A stretch of 64,000 bases of DNA from JACCWP01 sp963785115 (lineage in GTDB: Bacteria > Actinomycetota > Actinomycetes > Propionibacteriales > Nocardioidaceae): contig CAWATY010000009.1 in assembly GCA_963785115.1 (NCBI GenBank), positions 248,001-312,000 on the forward strand, read 5' to 3'. The notes below the pieces were generated by a model, which saw nothing but the letters and a program-made list of their open reading frames with translations, had not been told where the DNA came from and ran no database searches. This document shows, in pieces, positions 52,955-61,555 of the stretch. The number at the start of each line of letters is the position of its first letter. Position 1 is the stretch's first letter. Made by a program: the position numbers and the translations under genes.

Positions 52955-53116
52955 ATGGGAGAGGGAGAGCAGGACAACGAGGTGTGCGACGAGTGCCACG
53001 CAGTCGTCGCCGACCTGGAGGAACACCGGCACTGGCACCGGGCGCTTGCGAGCCGGTTCTGGCAGCAGCTCGAGGACGCGCTGAGCAGTCGCGTGGACAG
53101 CGAGGGCGCGCGGTAG
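52955..53116 (+). CDS. 53-residue CxxC/His-rich small protein
   Basis: A short frame from ATG 52955 to TAG 53114-53116. It has CDECH near residues 11-15, then LEEHRHWHRALASRFWQQLEDALSS, a probable amphipathic helix with several histidines. The Cys and His spacing (C-x2-C-H ... H-x-H-x2-H-like) suggests metal binding or a DNA-associated small protein. No family is recognised. Codon use is GC-rich at third positions, consistent with a real gene. The next gene is convergent. Confidence 0.55.
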   Translation: MGEGEQDNEVCDECHAVVADLEEHRHWHRALASRFWQQLEDALSSRVDSEGAR

Positions 53117-53153
53117 CCACCCTGCCGTGACCCGGGCCGCCACGTCTCACCGG

Positions 53154-53732
53154 TCAGCGCGGGAGCCCCGCAGCAGCCTGCCGAGCCGCGGCCGCGAGCG
53201 CGCGGGCCTCGGCCAGCCGGGTGTCGTCGGGGGCGCTGGCGAGGTTCTCGGCAACGAGGACCGCGGCGGAGCTGGCGGCCGCGGCCGCCAGCCAGCACCC
53301 CGTGGCCGCGTCACCGCGCAGCCGCGGGTTGCCCTCGTCGGCCAGCGTGCGCGCCGCCGCGGCGACCTCGGCACCGATCCGGGCTATCTCGAGCGGCACC
53401 CGTACGGCCTCGTCCAACGCGGCGTCGAGGGTGGCCGCCAGGTCGGGGGTGGCGGTGCCGGCCCGGCGTGCCCGTACGAACTCCGTGTACGCCGCGACGT
53501 CGGCGTCGGCGAGGACTCCCGCGCGCTCGCGCAGCCCGGCAGCCTCCGCTGCGAGACCCGCCGTTGTGGACGACTCGTCGGCGAAGCTTGCTGCCATCTC
53601 GGTCAGGGCCGCGGCGAGGGCTGCGGTCAGCGCGGCTGTCGCTCCGCCTCCAGGTGCGGTCGACCGCTCGGCGACCGCGCTGAGCAGCCGCCGGACGGAC
53701 AGGTCGAGCAGGCCCGCGTCGTCGCCGGTCAG
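53154..53732 (-). CDS. cyclodeaminase/cyclohydrolase family protein (FtcD C-domain type)
   Basis: A 192-residue all-helical protein of the formiminotransferase-cyclodeaminase C-domain family, which acts on formimino- or methenyl-tetrahydrofolate. Family sequence includes STAPGGGATAALTAALAAALTEMAASFA and EIARIGAEVAAAARTLADEGNP-x-LRGDAATGCWLAAAA. No ATG or GTG lies in a sensible place; the most likely start is CTG 53732, which overlaps the fhs stop. The start is uncertain. It follows fhs directly, so both probably act on folate one-carbon units. Confidence 0.75.
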   Translation of the reverse strand: MTGDDAGLLDLSVRRLLSAVAERSTAPGGGATAALTAALAAALTEMAASFADESSTTAGLAAEAAGLRERAGVLADADVAAYTEFVRARRAGTATPDLAATLDAALDEAVRVPLEIARIGAEVAAAARTLADEGNPRLRGDAATGCWLAAAAASSAAVLVAENLASAPDDTRLAEARALAAAARQAAAGLPR

Positions 53733-55426
53733 GACAGCCCCACGATCTCGCCGTCGTCGTCGAGGTCGACGCGGAACGCCGCCGGGTTCGATCCGAGCCC
53801 CGGCATGGTCCGCATCTCGCCGCAGATCGGGTAGACGAAGCCCGCGCCGACCGAGGCCCGCACCTCCCGCACCGGCAGTCGCCATCCGGTCGGAGCGCCC
53901 ATCAGCGCCGGGTCGGACGAGATCGACAGGTGCGTCTTGGCGATGCAGACCGGCAGGTTGCCGAACCCGTTGCGCTCGTAGGTGTCCAGCTGGCGCGCGG
54001 CCGCCGGGCTGTAGTCGACGCCGTCGGCCCCGTAGACCTTGGTCGCCACCGTCTCGATCTTGTCCCGCAGCGGTGCCGCGTCGTCGTACAGCAGCTGGAA
54101 CTCCGACGGCTCGTCGGCTGCCTCGATCACCGCCTCGGCGAGCTCGGTGGCTCCTCTGCCGCCGTCGGCGAAGTGCGTGCACACGGCCACCCGGGCCCCG
54201 GCCTCCTCGGCGATCTCGCGGATCGCGCGGTGCTCGCTGACGTGGTCGTCGGGGAAGGCGTTGATCGCGACCACGGGGGTCACCCCGTGCATCCGGATGT
54301 TGTCCAGCTGCTTGCGCAGGTTGGCACCGCCGATGTGCACCTCGTCGGGGTTCTCGGCGAGCAGCCCCTCCGGCAGTGCGCGTCCGGCGACGATCCGGTG
54401 CTTGCCGGAGTGCGCCTTGAGCGCGCGCACCGTCGTCACGACCACACCCGCGTCGGGGCTGAGACCGGACGTGCGGCACTTGATGTTGAAGAACCGCTCG
54501 GCGCCCATGTCGGCCCCGAAGCCGGCCTCGGTGATGAGGACGTCGCCGGTGTGGATGCCGATGAGGTCGGCGACGACGGAGGAGTTGCCGTGCGCGATGT
54601 TGCCGAACGGTCCGGCGTGCACGAGCACCGGCGTGTTCTCCAGCGTCTGCAGCAGGTTGGGCTTGAGGGCGTCGCGCATGATGACCGCCATCGCGCCCGC
54701 CCCGCCGATCTGCTCCGCGGTGACGGCCGTCCCGTCGCGGGTGTACCCGACGACGATGCGGCCCATCCGCTCGCGCAGCTCCGGAACCGAGCGGGTCAGC
54801 GCGAAGATCGCCATCACCTCGGAGGCGGCGGTGATGTCGAAGCCGGTCTGCCGGGTCACGCCGTCGGCGCGCGAGCCCAGCCCGATGACGATGTTGCGCA
54901 GTGCCCGGTCGTTGACGTCCATCACCCGCCGCCAGGTGATGTTGTCGAGGTCGAGGCCGGTTTCGTTGCCCTTGTGCAGGTGGTTGTCCACCAGCGCCGA
55001 GAGCAGGTTGTGCGCGGCGGTGACCGCGTGGAAGTCACCGGTCAGGTGCAGGTTGAGGATGTCCATCGGCACCACCTGGCTGTACCCGCCGCCGGCGGCT
55101 CCGCCCTTGATCCCGAAGGTGGGACCCATCGACGGCTGACGGACCGCGATCGTCGATCGGCGTCCGATGTGCCGCATCGCCTGCCCGAGCCCCACGGTCG
55201 TGGTGGTCTTGCCCTCGCCGAGCGGGGTCGGCGTCACGGCCGAGACGACGACGTAGCGGGCGCGGGGTCGGTCGGCCAGCTCCTCGATCGCCTCCAGCCG
55301 GATCTTGGCCACGTCGTTGCCGTGCGGCTCCAGCAGGTGCGGGCCGATCCCCATCTCGTCGGCGACGTCACCGAGCGGCTTCAGCGTCGCCGCGTGGGCG
55401 ATCTCCAGGTCGGACGGAAAGCTCAT
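53729..55426 (-). CDS. fhs: formate--tetrahydrofolate ligase
   Basis: Fhs makes 10-formyltetrahydrofolate from formate, ATP and tetrahydrofolate. The 565 residues have TPLGEGKTTTTVGLGQAM (ATP loop), RQPSMGPTFGIKGGAAGGGYSQV, HLTGDFHAVTAAHNLLSALVDNH and FVYPICGEMRTMPGLGSNPAA. The length is typical. ATG 55426 fits the family N-terminus (SFPSDLEIAHAATLKPLGDVADEMGI). The adjacent cyclodeaminase-like gene supports a folate C1 role. No THF riboswitch is seen in the 90 bases upstream. Confidence 0.97.
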   Translation of the reverse strand: MSFPSDLEIAHAATLKPLGDVADEMGIGPHLLEPHGNDVAKIRLEAIEELADRPRARYVVVSAVTPTPLGEGKTTTTVGLGQAMRHIGRRSTIAVRQPSMGPTFGIKGGAAGGGYSQVVPMDILNLHLTGDFHAVTAAHNLLSALVDNHLHKGNETGLDLDNITWRRVMDVNDRALRNIVIGLGSRADGVTRQTGFDITAASEVMAIFALTRSVPELRERMGRIVVGYTRDGTAVTAEQIGGAGAMAVIMRDALKPNLLQTLENTPVLVHAGPFGNIAHGNSSVVADLIGIHTGDVLITEAGFGADMGAERFFNIKCRTSGLSPDAGVVVTTVRALKAHSGKHRIVAGRALPEGLLAENPDEVHIGGANLRKQLDNIRMHGVTPVVAINAFPDDHVSEHRAIREIAEEAGARVAVCTHFADGGRGATELAEAVIEAADEPSEFQLLYDDAAPLRDKIETVATKVYGADGVDYSPAAARQLDTYERNGFGNLPVCIAKTHLSISSDPALMGAPTGWRLPVREVRASVGAGFVYPICGEMRTMPGLGSNPAAFRVDLDDDGEIVGLS

Positions 55427-55516
55427 GCCCGGATCGTGGCACGAGTGGCGGCTCGTTGCAGTCAGTGCGGCACAGTTGCGACAGACGCAACACTCTGCCT
55501 GTGCTGGGTGGACCGC

Positions 55517-56398
55517 TCAGTGCCGGGACGCCCACCGCCGCAGCGCCTCCAGCAGGGCCCGGGCGTACCGGTCACGACCCTGCGGGCTGGTGAGCAGCGC
55601 GGCGTCGCGACGGTTGCGCATCTCGGCGATCTCGACCATCACCGTCGGGCGGCGGGCGAAGTTCAGGCCGGCCAGGTCGGCGCGCTTGTCGATCCCGTGC
55701 TCGCCGTACGGGCTGGTCGGGAACCCGCGGTCGCGCAGCGTGTTGCGCACCGCGTACGCCAGGGTGCGCGACCCGTCGCGCTGGGATCGCGACAGCGGTG
55801 GCCACGAACGGATCACGTGGAAGCCGCGAATCGAGCGGTCGGTGCTGCCGTTGGCGTGGATGCTGAGCGCCACGTCGGCGCGGTGCCGCTGCGGCCAGTG
55901 CCCGCGCACGTTGACGCACGGGCCGACGCCGCGATCGGAGCGCCGGGTGAGCGACACGTGGGCGCCGCGGTCGCGGAGCAGGTGGCGCAGTCGCACGGCG
56001 AGTCTCCAGGTGAGGGCGTGCTCGGGGTAGCCGCCCAGAGTCCGTGTCCCGACTGTGTTGCAGGCCTTGCGCCCGCCCCGGCCGTCGGGGACCTGCCGGT
56101 TGATCTGCTGGGGGTGCGAGGCGTTGCCGCCGTTGTGGCCCGGGTCGAGGGTGACGCGCAGTCCGCGCAGCGGGTGCCGTTCCCCGGGGCGGACGAGCCG
56201 CAGCGTCTCGAGCGTCCGCGAAGCCGGGTGCGTGGTGTCGGAACGAGCCTCGCCGCTCGGGTCAGCGGCGGCCGGGTCATCGACGGGCGGGGTGCCGGTG
56301 GGCGGGGTGCCGGCCGGGCCGCTGGTCACCGCCAGCGTCACCGCCGTCACCGAGGCGAGCGAGCACACCGCCCCGGCGATCCCCGTCCACGACCACAC
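55517..56398 (-). CDS. N-acetylmuramoyl-L-alanine amidase (Amidase_3 type)
   Basis: A 293-residue exported amidase that cuts the bond between N-acetylmuramic acid and the stem peptide. It has an N-terminal membrane/signal segment (about residues 3-25), a Pro/Thr-rich linker, and the zinc amidase domain from about 80: LDPGHNGG with the first His, an acidic residue in YPEHALTW, ALSIHANG with the second zinc His, and VMVEIAEMRN with the catalytic Glu. GTG 56398 is preferred to an upstream TTG because a TACCGT -10 element lies 6 bases before it, suggesting a leaderless mRNA. Confidence 0.9.
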   Translation of the reverse strand: MWSWTGIAGAVCSLASVTAVTLAVTSGPAGTPPTGTPPVDDPAAADPSGEARSDTTHPASRTLETLRLVRPGERHPLRGLRVTLDPGHNGGNASHPQQINRQVPDGRGGRKACNTVGTRTLGGYPEHALTWRLAVRLRHLLRDRGAHVSLTRRSDRGVGPCVNVRGHWPQRHRADVALSIHANGSTDRSIRGFHVIRSWPPLSRSQRDGSRTLAYAVRNTLRDRGFPTSPYGEHGIDKRADLAGLNFARRPTVMVEIAEMRNRRDAALLTSPQGRDRYARALLEALRRWASRH

Positions 56399-56404
56399 CA
56401 GGCC

Positions 56405-56410
56405 ACGGTA
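56405..56410 (-). promoter_or_regulatory. -10 element of a likely leaderless amidase promoter
   Basis: TACCGT on the minus strand ends 6 bases before GTG 56398. It is the same arrangement seen before pdtaR and the 53-codon ORF. Confidence 0.45.
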
Positions 56411-56452
56411 ACCCGGCGACAACCCGGCGATACCCCGACGGCCGGGCCCCGC

Positions 56453-56935
56453 TCAGGCGGCCACCAGCCCCGCCAGCCAGCCCGCGGCGATGAGCAGGGT
56501 GGCGGCCAGCTCGATGAGGATGGACAGCCCCGCGGCCTTCAGGGCGTGCCGGGTGGAGCCCCAGGCCGCGTCGTGGGTGCCGAGCCGATGCCGCTCCGCC
56601 GCGTACACACCCAGCGCGAAGCCGACGAACAGACCCACGACCGGGATGACGAAGAAGCCGACGACCCCGGCCAGGCCACCGATCGTGATCGAGGACGTGG
56701 GTACGCCCGCCCGCTGCAGCCGGCGGCCCGGGAGGGTGATCTTGACGACCTGGCTGGCCGCTGCGAGCACTGTCGCCGCGACGGCGACCGACCAACCGGT
56801 AGCCCCGCCCTCGATGACGCCCCACGCGGCGACCGCGGCCCAGACCAGGAGCAGGCCGGGGAGGACCGGTACGACGACACCGAGCACGCCCACGACGACG
56901 GCGGCTCCGACCAGGACCTCGCCCCACCACGGCAC
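56453..56935 (-). CDS. DUF456 family membrane protein
   Basis: A 160-residue membrane protein of the DUF456 family, function unknown. Membrane segments are at about residues 5-27, 30-42, 47-65, 83-105 and 135-158. The family Gly-rich signature GGLAGVVGFFVIPVVGLFVGFALGVYAAE is present. Start is GTG 56935. It is between the DUF7455 gene and the amidase on the same strand. Confidence 0.85.
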   Translation of the reverse strand: MPWWGEVLVGAAVVVGVLGVVVPVLPGLLLVWAAVAAWGVIEGGATGWSVAVAATVLAAASQVVKITLPGRRLQRAGVPTSSITIGGLAGVVGFFVIPVVGLFVGFALGVYAAERHRLGTHDAAWGSTRHALKAAGLSILIELAATLLIAAGWLAGLVAA

Positions 56936-56969
56936 GGGAGCCAGTGTGGTGGGTCACCATCCCCGGACG

Positions 56970-57005
56970 CGACGGAGCCCCGGAGAGTTTCCCGGGGCTC
57001 CGTCG
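56970..57005 (-). terminator. terminator of the DUF7455 gene
   Basis: A perfect 14-base stem (CGACGGAGCCCCGG / CCGGGGCTCCGTCG) with an 8-base loop, 21 bases past the stop of the DUF7455 gene and before the DUF456 start. Confidence 0.8.
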
Positions 57006-57025
57006 GACGTCGTGGGGGTCGGCGG

Positions 57026-57253
57026 TCAGTTCTCGCCGTGGGGAACGGCCTGGGTGGGGCTCAGCCGCTCGGTCTCGTCGTGGATGCTCACGGCCACCTC
57101 GCGCAGCTTGTCGCCGTGCTCACGACCATGGTGACCACAGAACAGGAGCTCGCCGCCGGTGGGCAGCTTCACCCGGACGTAGGCCTGCGCTCCGCACCGG
57201 TCGCAGCGGTCCACGGCGGAGAGGGCGGCACTCGGGGCAACGGCAGTCGTCAC
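57026..57253 (-). CDS. DUF7455 small zinc-ribbon-like protein
   Basis: A 75-residue conserved actinobacterial protein. DRCDRCGAQAYVRVKLPTGGELLFCGHHGREH provides a C-x2-C ... C-x-H-H ligand set for zinc. The function is unknown. GTG 57253 gives the conserved length; an upstream in-frame start would add Arg-rich sequence lacking homology. A strong terminator follows. It commonly sits beside a sigma factor or topoisomerase gene in actinobacteria, as here. Confidence 0.88.
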   Translation of the reverse strand: MTTAVAPSAALSAVDRCDRCGAQAYVRVKLPTGGELLFCGHHGREHGDKLREVAVSIHDETERLSPTQAVPHGEN

Positions 57254-57653
57254 GTGTGTCCTTCTTCCGTCTCGTTCGGATCGGCTCCGGGATCTGGGTC
57301 CCTCGGCCTTCACCGGGCTCCAACATCAAATCACGCCGCATGCTTCCCGCGGTGCCCACCTGCCGGTTGTGACGTCGGTCGTGCCTCCGTCGTTCCCGCC
57401 GGTGGAGCCTCGCGGTGCCGGCCACGTTGCCGGCCCTACTGGTGCTTCGATCCTGCCCGACCAGGGGATCGGCCCTCGTCGTGCCTCGAATCCTGGACCC
57501 GTCGGGCGCGAGACGCACGCGTGGCGCGCCCGCAATCATCCTTCCGGTCGGGACTCTTCGACCGACCGGCGCGGTGCCATAGGCCTGAGGGAGCCCCTGG
57601 GTACGCTCCTGACGTCCCCTGCAGACCCACGCTCATGATCGGGGTGGCCCGCC
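57254..57653 (+). promoter_or_regulatory. intergenic region upstream of the topoisomerase B gene
   Basis: About 400 bases without a supported gene, between divergent genes. A -10-like TACGCT is at 57602-57607; no clear -35 is seen. ATG 57635 and GTG 57644 follow it but in a different frame from the topoisomerase gene. No other structure was identified. Confidence 0.4.
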
Positions 57654-59720
57654 ATCGACACCGCGTACACCGCCCGAAACCTGCTGGTTCTCGAGGGTCT
57701 CGAGGCGGTCCGCAAGCGGCCGGGCATGTACATCGGCTCCACCGACACGCGCGGGCTCATGCACTGCCTGTGGGAGATCATCGACAACGCGGTCGACGAG
57801 GCGCTGGCCGGGGCCTGCGCCCGGATCGAGGTCGTGCTGCACGCCGACGGGTCGGCCGAGGTGCGCGACGACGGCCGGGGCATCCCCGTCGACAAGGAGC
57901 CCAAGACCGGGTTGTCCGGCGTCGAGGTGGTCTTCACCAAGCTGCACGCCGGCGGCAAGTTCGGTGGCGGGTCGTACGTGGCGACCGGCGGGCTGCACGG
58001 TGTGGGCGCCTCGGTGGTCAACGCCCTCGCCCTGCGCCTCGACGTCGAGGTCGACAAGGGCGGTGCGACGTGGGCGGCGTCGTTCCGCCGTGGCGTCCCG
58101 GGACGGTTCGGCGGCGACGGCCCCGACGCCACGTTCACCAAGTCGTCCGGGCTCACCCGGGCCGGCAGGGTGAAGAAGGCGGTGACCGGGTCGCGGATCC
58201 GCTACTGGGCCGACCCCCAGGTCTTCGTCAAGGGTGCCGAGTTCTCCTACGACGACCTGGTCGCGCGGGCCCGCCAGACGACGTTCCTCGTCCCCGGGCT
58301 CGAGATCGTCATCCGCGACGACCGTCCCGGGATCGAGGGCACCCCTCGCGAGGAGAAGTTCAAGCACGAGGGCGGCATCACCGAGTACTGCGAGTTCCTG
58401 GCGCCCGACGAGCCGCTCACCCGGGTGGTCCGGCTCACCGGCAGCGAGCACTTCACCGAGACCGTCCCGCTGCTCGACGACAAGGGGCACATGACTCCGC
58501 AGGACGTCGACCGCGAGGTGGTCGTCGACGTCGCGCTGCGCTGGGGCACCGGCTGGGACACCGAGGTGCGCTCGTACGTCAACATCATCGCCACGCCCAA
58601 GGGGGGCACCCACGTCAGCGGCTTCGACCGGGCCCTGACCAAGACGTTGAACGAGGCCCTGCGTGGGGCGCGGCTGCTGAAGTCGGGCGACCCCGACGTG
58701 GTCAAGGAGGACGTCCTCGAGGGGCTCACCGCCGTCGTGACGGTGCGACTGGCCGAACCCCAGTTCGACGGACAGACCAAGGAGGTCCTCGGCACGCCGG
58801 CGGTGGCGCGGATCGTCTCCCGGGTCGTGGGTAGCGAGCTCAAGGCATTCCTGGCCGGAGGCAAGCGCGGTGACAAGCAGCCGGCGCGGGCGGTCCTGGA
58901 CAAGGTCGTGGCGGCCGCGCGCACCCGGATGATGGCGCGCCAGCAGCGGGACAACCAGCGCCGCAAGAACGCCCTGGAGTCCAGCGCGCTGCCGGCCAAG
59001 CTCGCCGACTGCCGCAGCGGTGACTCCGGGCGGTCCGAGCTGTTCATCGTCGAGGGAGACTCCGCCCTCGGCACCGCCAAGCTGGCCCGCAACGCCGCGT
59101 TCCAGGCGCTGCTGCCGATCCGCGGCAAGATCCTCAACGTCGAGAAGGCGTCGACCGGCGACATGCTCAAGAACGCCGAGTGCGCGGCGATCATCCAGGT
59201 CGTCGGAGCCGGCAGCGGTCGGACGTTCGACCTCGAGCAGGTCCGCTACGACCGGGTCATCTTCATGGCCGACGCCGACTCCGACGGCGCGCACATCCGC
59301 TGCCTGCTGACCACGCTGTTCTTCCGCTACATGTGGCCGCTGGTGGCAGCTGGTCGGGTGTTCTCCGCCGTGCCGCCGCTGCACCGCATCGAGCTGTCCC
59401 GGCCCAAGAAAGGCGCCGACAAGTACGTCTACACCTATTCCGACGCCGAGCTGCAGCGCAAGCTGGCCGAGCTGACCAAGAAGAACACCGGCTGGAAGGA
59501 CCCGGTCCAGCGCTACAAGGGACTCGGCGAGATGGACGCCGAGCAGCTGGCCGAGACGACGATGGATCCCCGGCGCCGTACGCTGCGCCGGATCACGGTC
59601 GACGATGCCGAGGCCGACAACCGCGTGTTCGAGCTGCTGATGGGCAACGAGGTAGCGCCGCGCAAGGAGTTCATCGTCCAAGGCGCCTACGAGGTCGACG
59701 CCGAGGCCATCGACGCCTAG
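57654..59720 (+). CDS. parE: type II topoisomerase B subunit (topoisomerase IV / gyrase B-like), 5' end uncertain
   Basis: The ATPase subunit of a type IIA topoisomerase. It has YTARNLLVLEGLEAVRKRPGMYIGS, the Bergerat ATP site EIIDNAVDEALAG and DDGRGIPV, GGLHGVGASVVNALA, the TOPRIM motif EGDSALGTAKLARNAAFQALLPIRGKILNVEK, FMADADSDGAHIRCLL and the end YKGLGEMDAEQLAETTMDP. EGDSALGTAK rather than EGDSAGGSAK favours ParE over GyrB. Homology starts at codon ATC 57654, in a frame that has no ATG or GTG until ATG 57726, which would delete conserved residues. Removing one C after GTG 57644 would restore a normal start. No A subunit is next to it. Confidence 0.9.
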   Translation: MDTAYTARNLLVLEGLEAVRKRPGMYIGSTDTRGLMHCLWEIIDNAVDEALAGACARIEVVLHADGSAEVRDDGRGIPVDKEPKTGLSGVEVVFTKLHAGGKFGGGSYVATGGLHGVGASVVNALALRLDVEVDKGGATWAASFRRGVPGRFGGDGPDATFTKSSGLTRAGRVKKAVTGSRIRYWADPQVFVKGAEFSYDDLVARARQTTFLVPGLEIVIRDDRPGIEGTPREEKFKHEGGITEYCEFLAPDEPLTRVVRLTGSEHFTETVPLLDDKGHMTPQDVDREVVVDVALRWGTGWDTEVRSYVNIIATPKGGTHVSGFDRALTKTLNEALRGARLLKSGDPDVVKEDVLEGLTAVVTVRLAEPQFDGQTKEVLGTPAVARIVSRVVGSELKAFLAGGKRGDKQPARAVLDKVVAAARTRMMARQQRDNQRRKNALESSALPAKLADCRSGDSGRSELFIVEGDSALGTAKLARNAAFQALLPIRGKILNVEKASTGDMLKNAECAAIIQVVGAGSGRTFDLEQVRYDRVIFMADADSDGAHIRCLLTTLFFRYMWPLVAAGRVFSAVPPLHRIELSRPKKGADKYVYTYSDAELQRKLAELTKKNTGWKDPVQRYKGLGEMDAEQLAETTMDPRRRTLRRITVDDAEADNRVFELLMGNEVAPRKEFIVQGAYEVDAEAIDA

Positions 59721-59763
59721 CTGTACTGGCCGGGGGCAGTGGCTTGAGTGAGTGCAGTCAGCT

Positions 59764-60342
59764 TCACGGGGCGGCGCGCAGCAATCGGTTCTGGCGGTGC
59801 CGGGCGTTCTTGACGCGGTTCTGACAGGTGATGCCGCAGAAGCTTCGGGTGCCGTTCTTTGAGCGATCGACATAGACGCGATCGCAGTCGGGTGCGGTGC
59901 AGACGCCGAGCCGTCCTGCACTCGCGCTGCCCAACGCCATGGTGAGGGCAGCTGCACATCCGGCGGCCCAACCATCGCCCAGCCGGTCAGTAGGGCCGTG
60001 GAAATGCATGTCCCACGTGGTGTCGTGTTGATCCAGCCTCGGAGTCGGGCGAGCCCAGGCAAGAAGATCATTGGTCGCAGCGGCGGCAGAGTCGAAGTCC
60101 TCGTCGGACGCGGCCTCAAATATCCGCCGGGCGGCCTGCGCGAAACGTGCGAGGACGTGCACGTCGCGCTCCTCGACGATGGGTCGTCGCGCTTCACGCG
60201 TGAGGATGCCCCTCAGCTCGTCGCGCAGCTCACGACCTGAAAGGACGTGAGCCGGCCGGCCGCCAGCGTGCTCGCAGGTCTGAGCGTTGACGAGGTCAGC
60301 GCCAATCATGAGCAGATCCGCAACGTGACTGTCAAAGCGCAT
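59764..60342 (-). CDS. CGNR zinc-finger (ABATE domain) regulator
   Basis: A 192-residue putative transcriptional regulator. Residues about 1-140 form the alpha-helical stress-sensing ABATE domain, and the C-terminus has the zinc finger RLGVCTAPDCDRVYVDRSKNGTRSFCGITCQNRVKNARHR; the usual CGNR here reads CQNR. It is divergent from an MFS transporter with only 37 bases between, so it probably controls that transporter. By eye its codon use is less GC-extreme than its neighbours. Confidence 0.88.
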   Translation of the reverse strand: MRFDSHVADLLMIGADLVNAQTCEHAGGRPAHVLSGRELRDELRGILTREARRPIVEERDVHVLARFAQAARRIFEAASDEDFDSAAAATNDLLAWARPTPRLDQHDTTWDMHFHGPTDRLGDGWAAGCAAALTMALGSASAGRLGVCTAPDCDRVYVDRSKNGTRSFCGITCQNRVKNARHRQNRLLRAAP

Positions 60343-60357
60343 TTGAACAGTCTACGA

Positions 60358-60370
60358 GCTACCACGTAGC
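60358..60370. promoter_or_regulatory. operator candidate between CGNR regulator and MFS transporter
   Basis: A perfect inverted repeat GCTAC-CAC-GTAGC lies in the 37-base divergent intergenic region, overlapping where both promoters must be. It is a natural site for the adjacent CGNR regulator, by position only. Confidence 0.5.
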
Positions 60371-60379
60371 GTCAGAGTC

Positions 60380-61555
60380 ATGACTGGCAAACGCTTGTAC
60401 AACAGTCTTCCGACGGGGTCGGGTTCTGATCTGCCTCGGCCGGTAAAGGTGCTGCTGGTCGCGCGATTCGTCAACCGTATGGGCGCCTTCTCGATGCCGT
60501 TCCTTGCGGTGTTCCTTGTACAGGACCACGGCGCATCAGTGAGCGTGGCAGGCCTTGTCGTCGGTGCTTTCGGAGCCGCAACCATCCCGTCGCGGCTTAT
60601 CGGTGGCCGTCTCGACGGTGTGGTCGGGTCGAAGGCCGCAGTCGTGATCGGCCTGTGCGGTACTGCGGGCGCGCAGCTCGCCATCGCCGTGGCACCTACC
60701 CTGGCGGTCGCCCTGGCTGGCGCGGTACTGCTCGGTCTGTGCTTCGAGATCTACGAGCCGGCGAGCCAAGCCTTGATCGCCGATGTCACGCCCGACCACC
60801 TCCTTCCGGCCGCCTACGGGCTGCTCGGCGTGACTCTGTCGGCGGCCGTCCTGGCCGCAGGGCTGTTCGCAGCCGTCGTGGGGCGCATCGGCCTCTCCTT
60901 GCTGTTCGCCATCGACGCAGGCACTGCGCTCGCGTGCGCTCTGCTCGTCGCCGCGGCCCTGCCAACAACACCGCGCCACTCCCGTGACCAGTCGTCGAGA
61001 GTCCGACCCGGGGCCGACCGGCGGCTCCTCGCGCTCATGGTCACCGGCACCGCGTTCGCCACCATCTACATTGCGATCCCCATGGCCCTGCCGATCGCCC
61101 TCACTGCTGCCGGCCGCGAACCTTCCGAGGCGGGCCTGCTCGCGGCGCTGGGCGCGTTGGTCATCCTGGCCGCCCAGCCACTCCTAGGGCGTCACGACGA
61201 CCCGGACCGGCGCATGGTCACCGGCTACCTGGTTCTCGCGGCCGGCCTCGCCATCGCCGGCACGTTTCCGACCCTCGCCGGCTACCTGATCTCGACGATC
61301 GTCATCGCCCTCGGCGACGTCCTCCTGCTGGGGTACGCCTACACGCTCGTGGCCCGCCTGGCGCCAGCCGGTGCGAGAGCCGCCTACTTCTCCGTCTACG
61401 GCATCACCTGGGGTATCGCACTGACCGTCGGGCCGCCACTCATGGGCTCCGCGCTCGCCTACGGTCCACGTACCTTCTGGCTGGCCGCGGCGGGCGCCAT
61501 GCTGGCCACCGGCGCGGCTCACCGCCTCGCCGCCCGGAGCATGCACCGCGTGTGA
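60380..61555 (+). CDS. MFS transporter
   Basis: A 391-residue transporter with about twelve membrane segments. The motif-A-like loop between helices 2 and 3 is GAATIPSRLIGGRLDGVVGSK. A polar central loop (TPRHSRDQSSRVRPGADRR, about 198-216) separates the two halves. It is likely a drug or metabolite exporter under control of the divergent CGNR protein; the substrate is unknown. The pair interrupts the region after the topoisomerase gene and looks acquired. Confidence 0.88.
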   Translation: MTGKRLYNSLPTGSGSDLPRPVKVLLVARFVNRMGAFSMPFLAVFLVQDHGASVSVAGLVVGAFGAATIPSRLIGGRLDGVVGSKAAVVIGLCGTAGAQLAIAVAPTLAVALAGAVLLGLCFEIYEPASQALIADVTPDHLLPAAYGLLGVTLSAAVLAAGLFAAVVGRIGLSLLFAIDAGTALACALLVAAALPTTPRHSRDQSSRVRPGADRRLLALMVTGTAFATIYIAIPMALPIALTAAGREPSEAGLLAALGALVILAAQPLLGRHDDPDRRMVTGYLVLAAGLAIAGTFPTLAGYLISTIVIALGDVLLLGYAYTLVARLAPAGARAAYFSVYGITWGIALTVGPPLMGSALAYGPRTFWLAAAGAMLATGAAHRLAARSMHRV

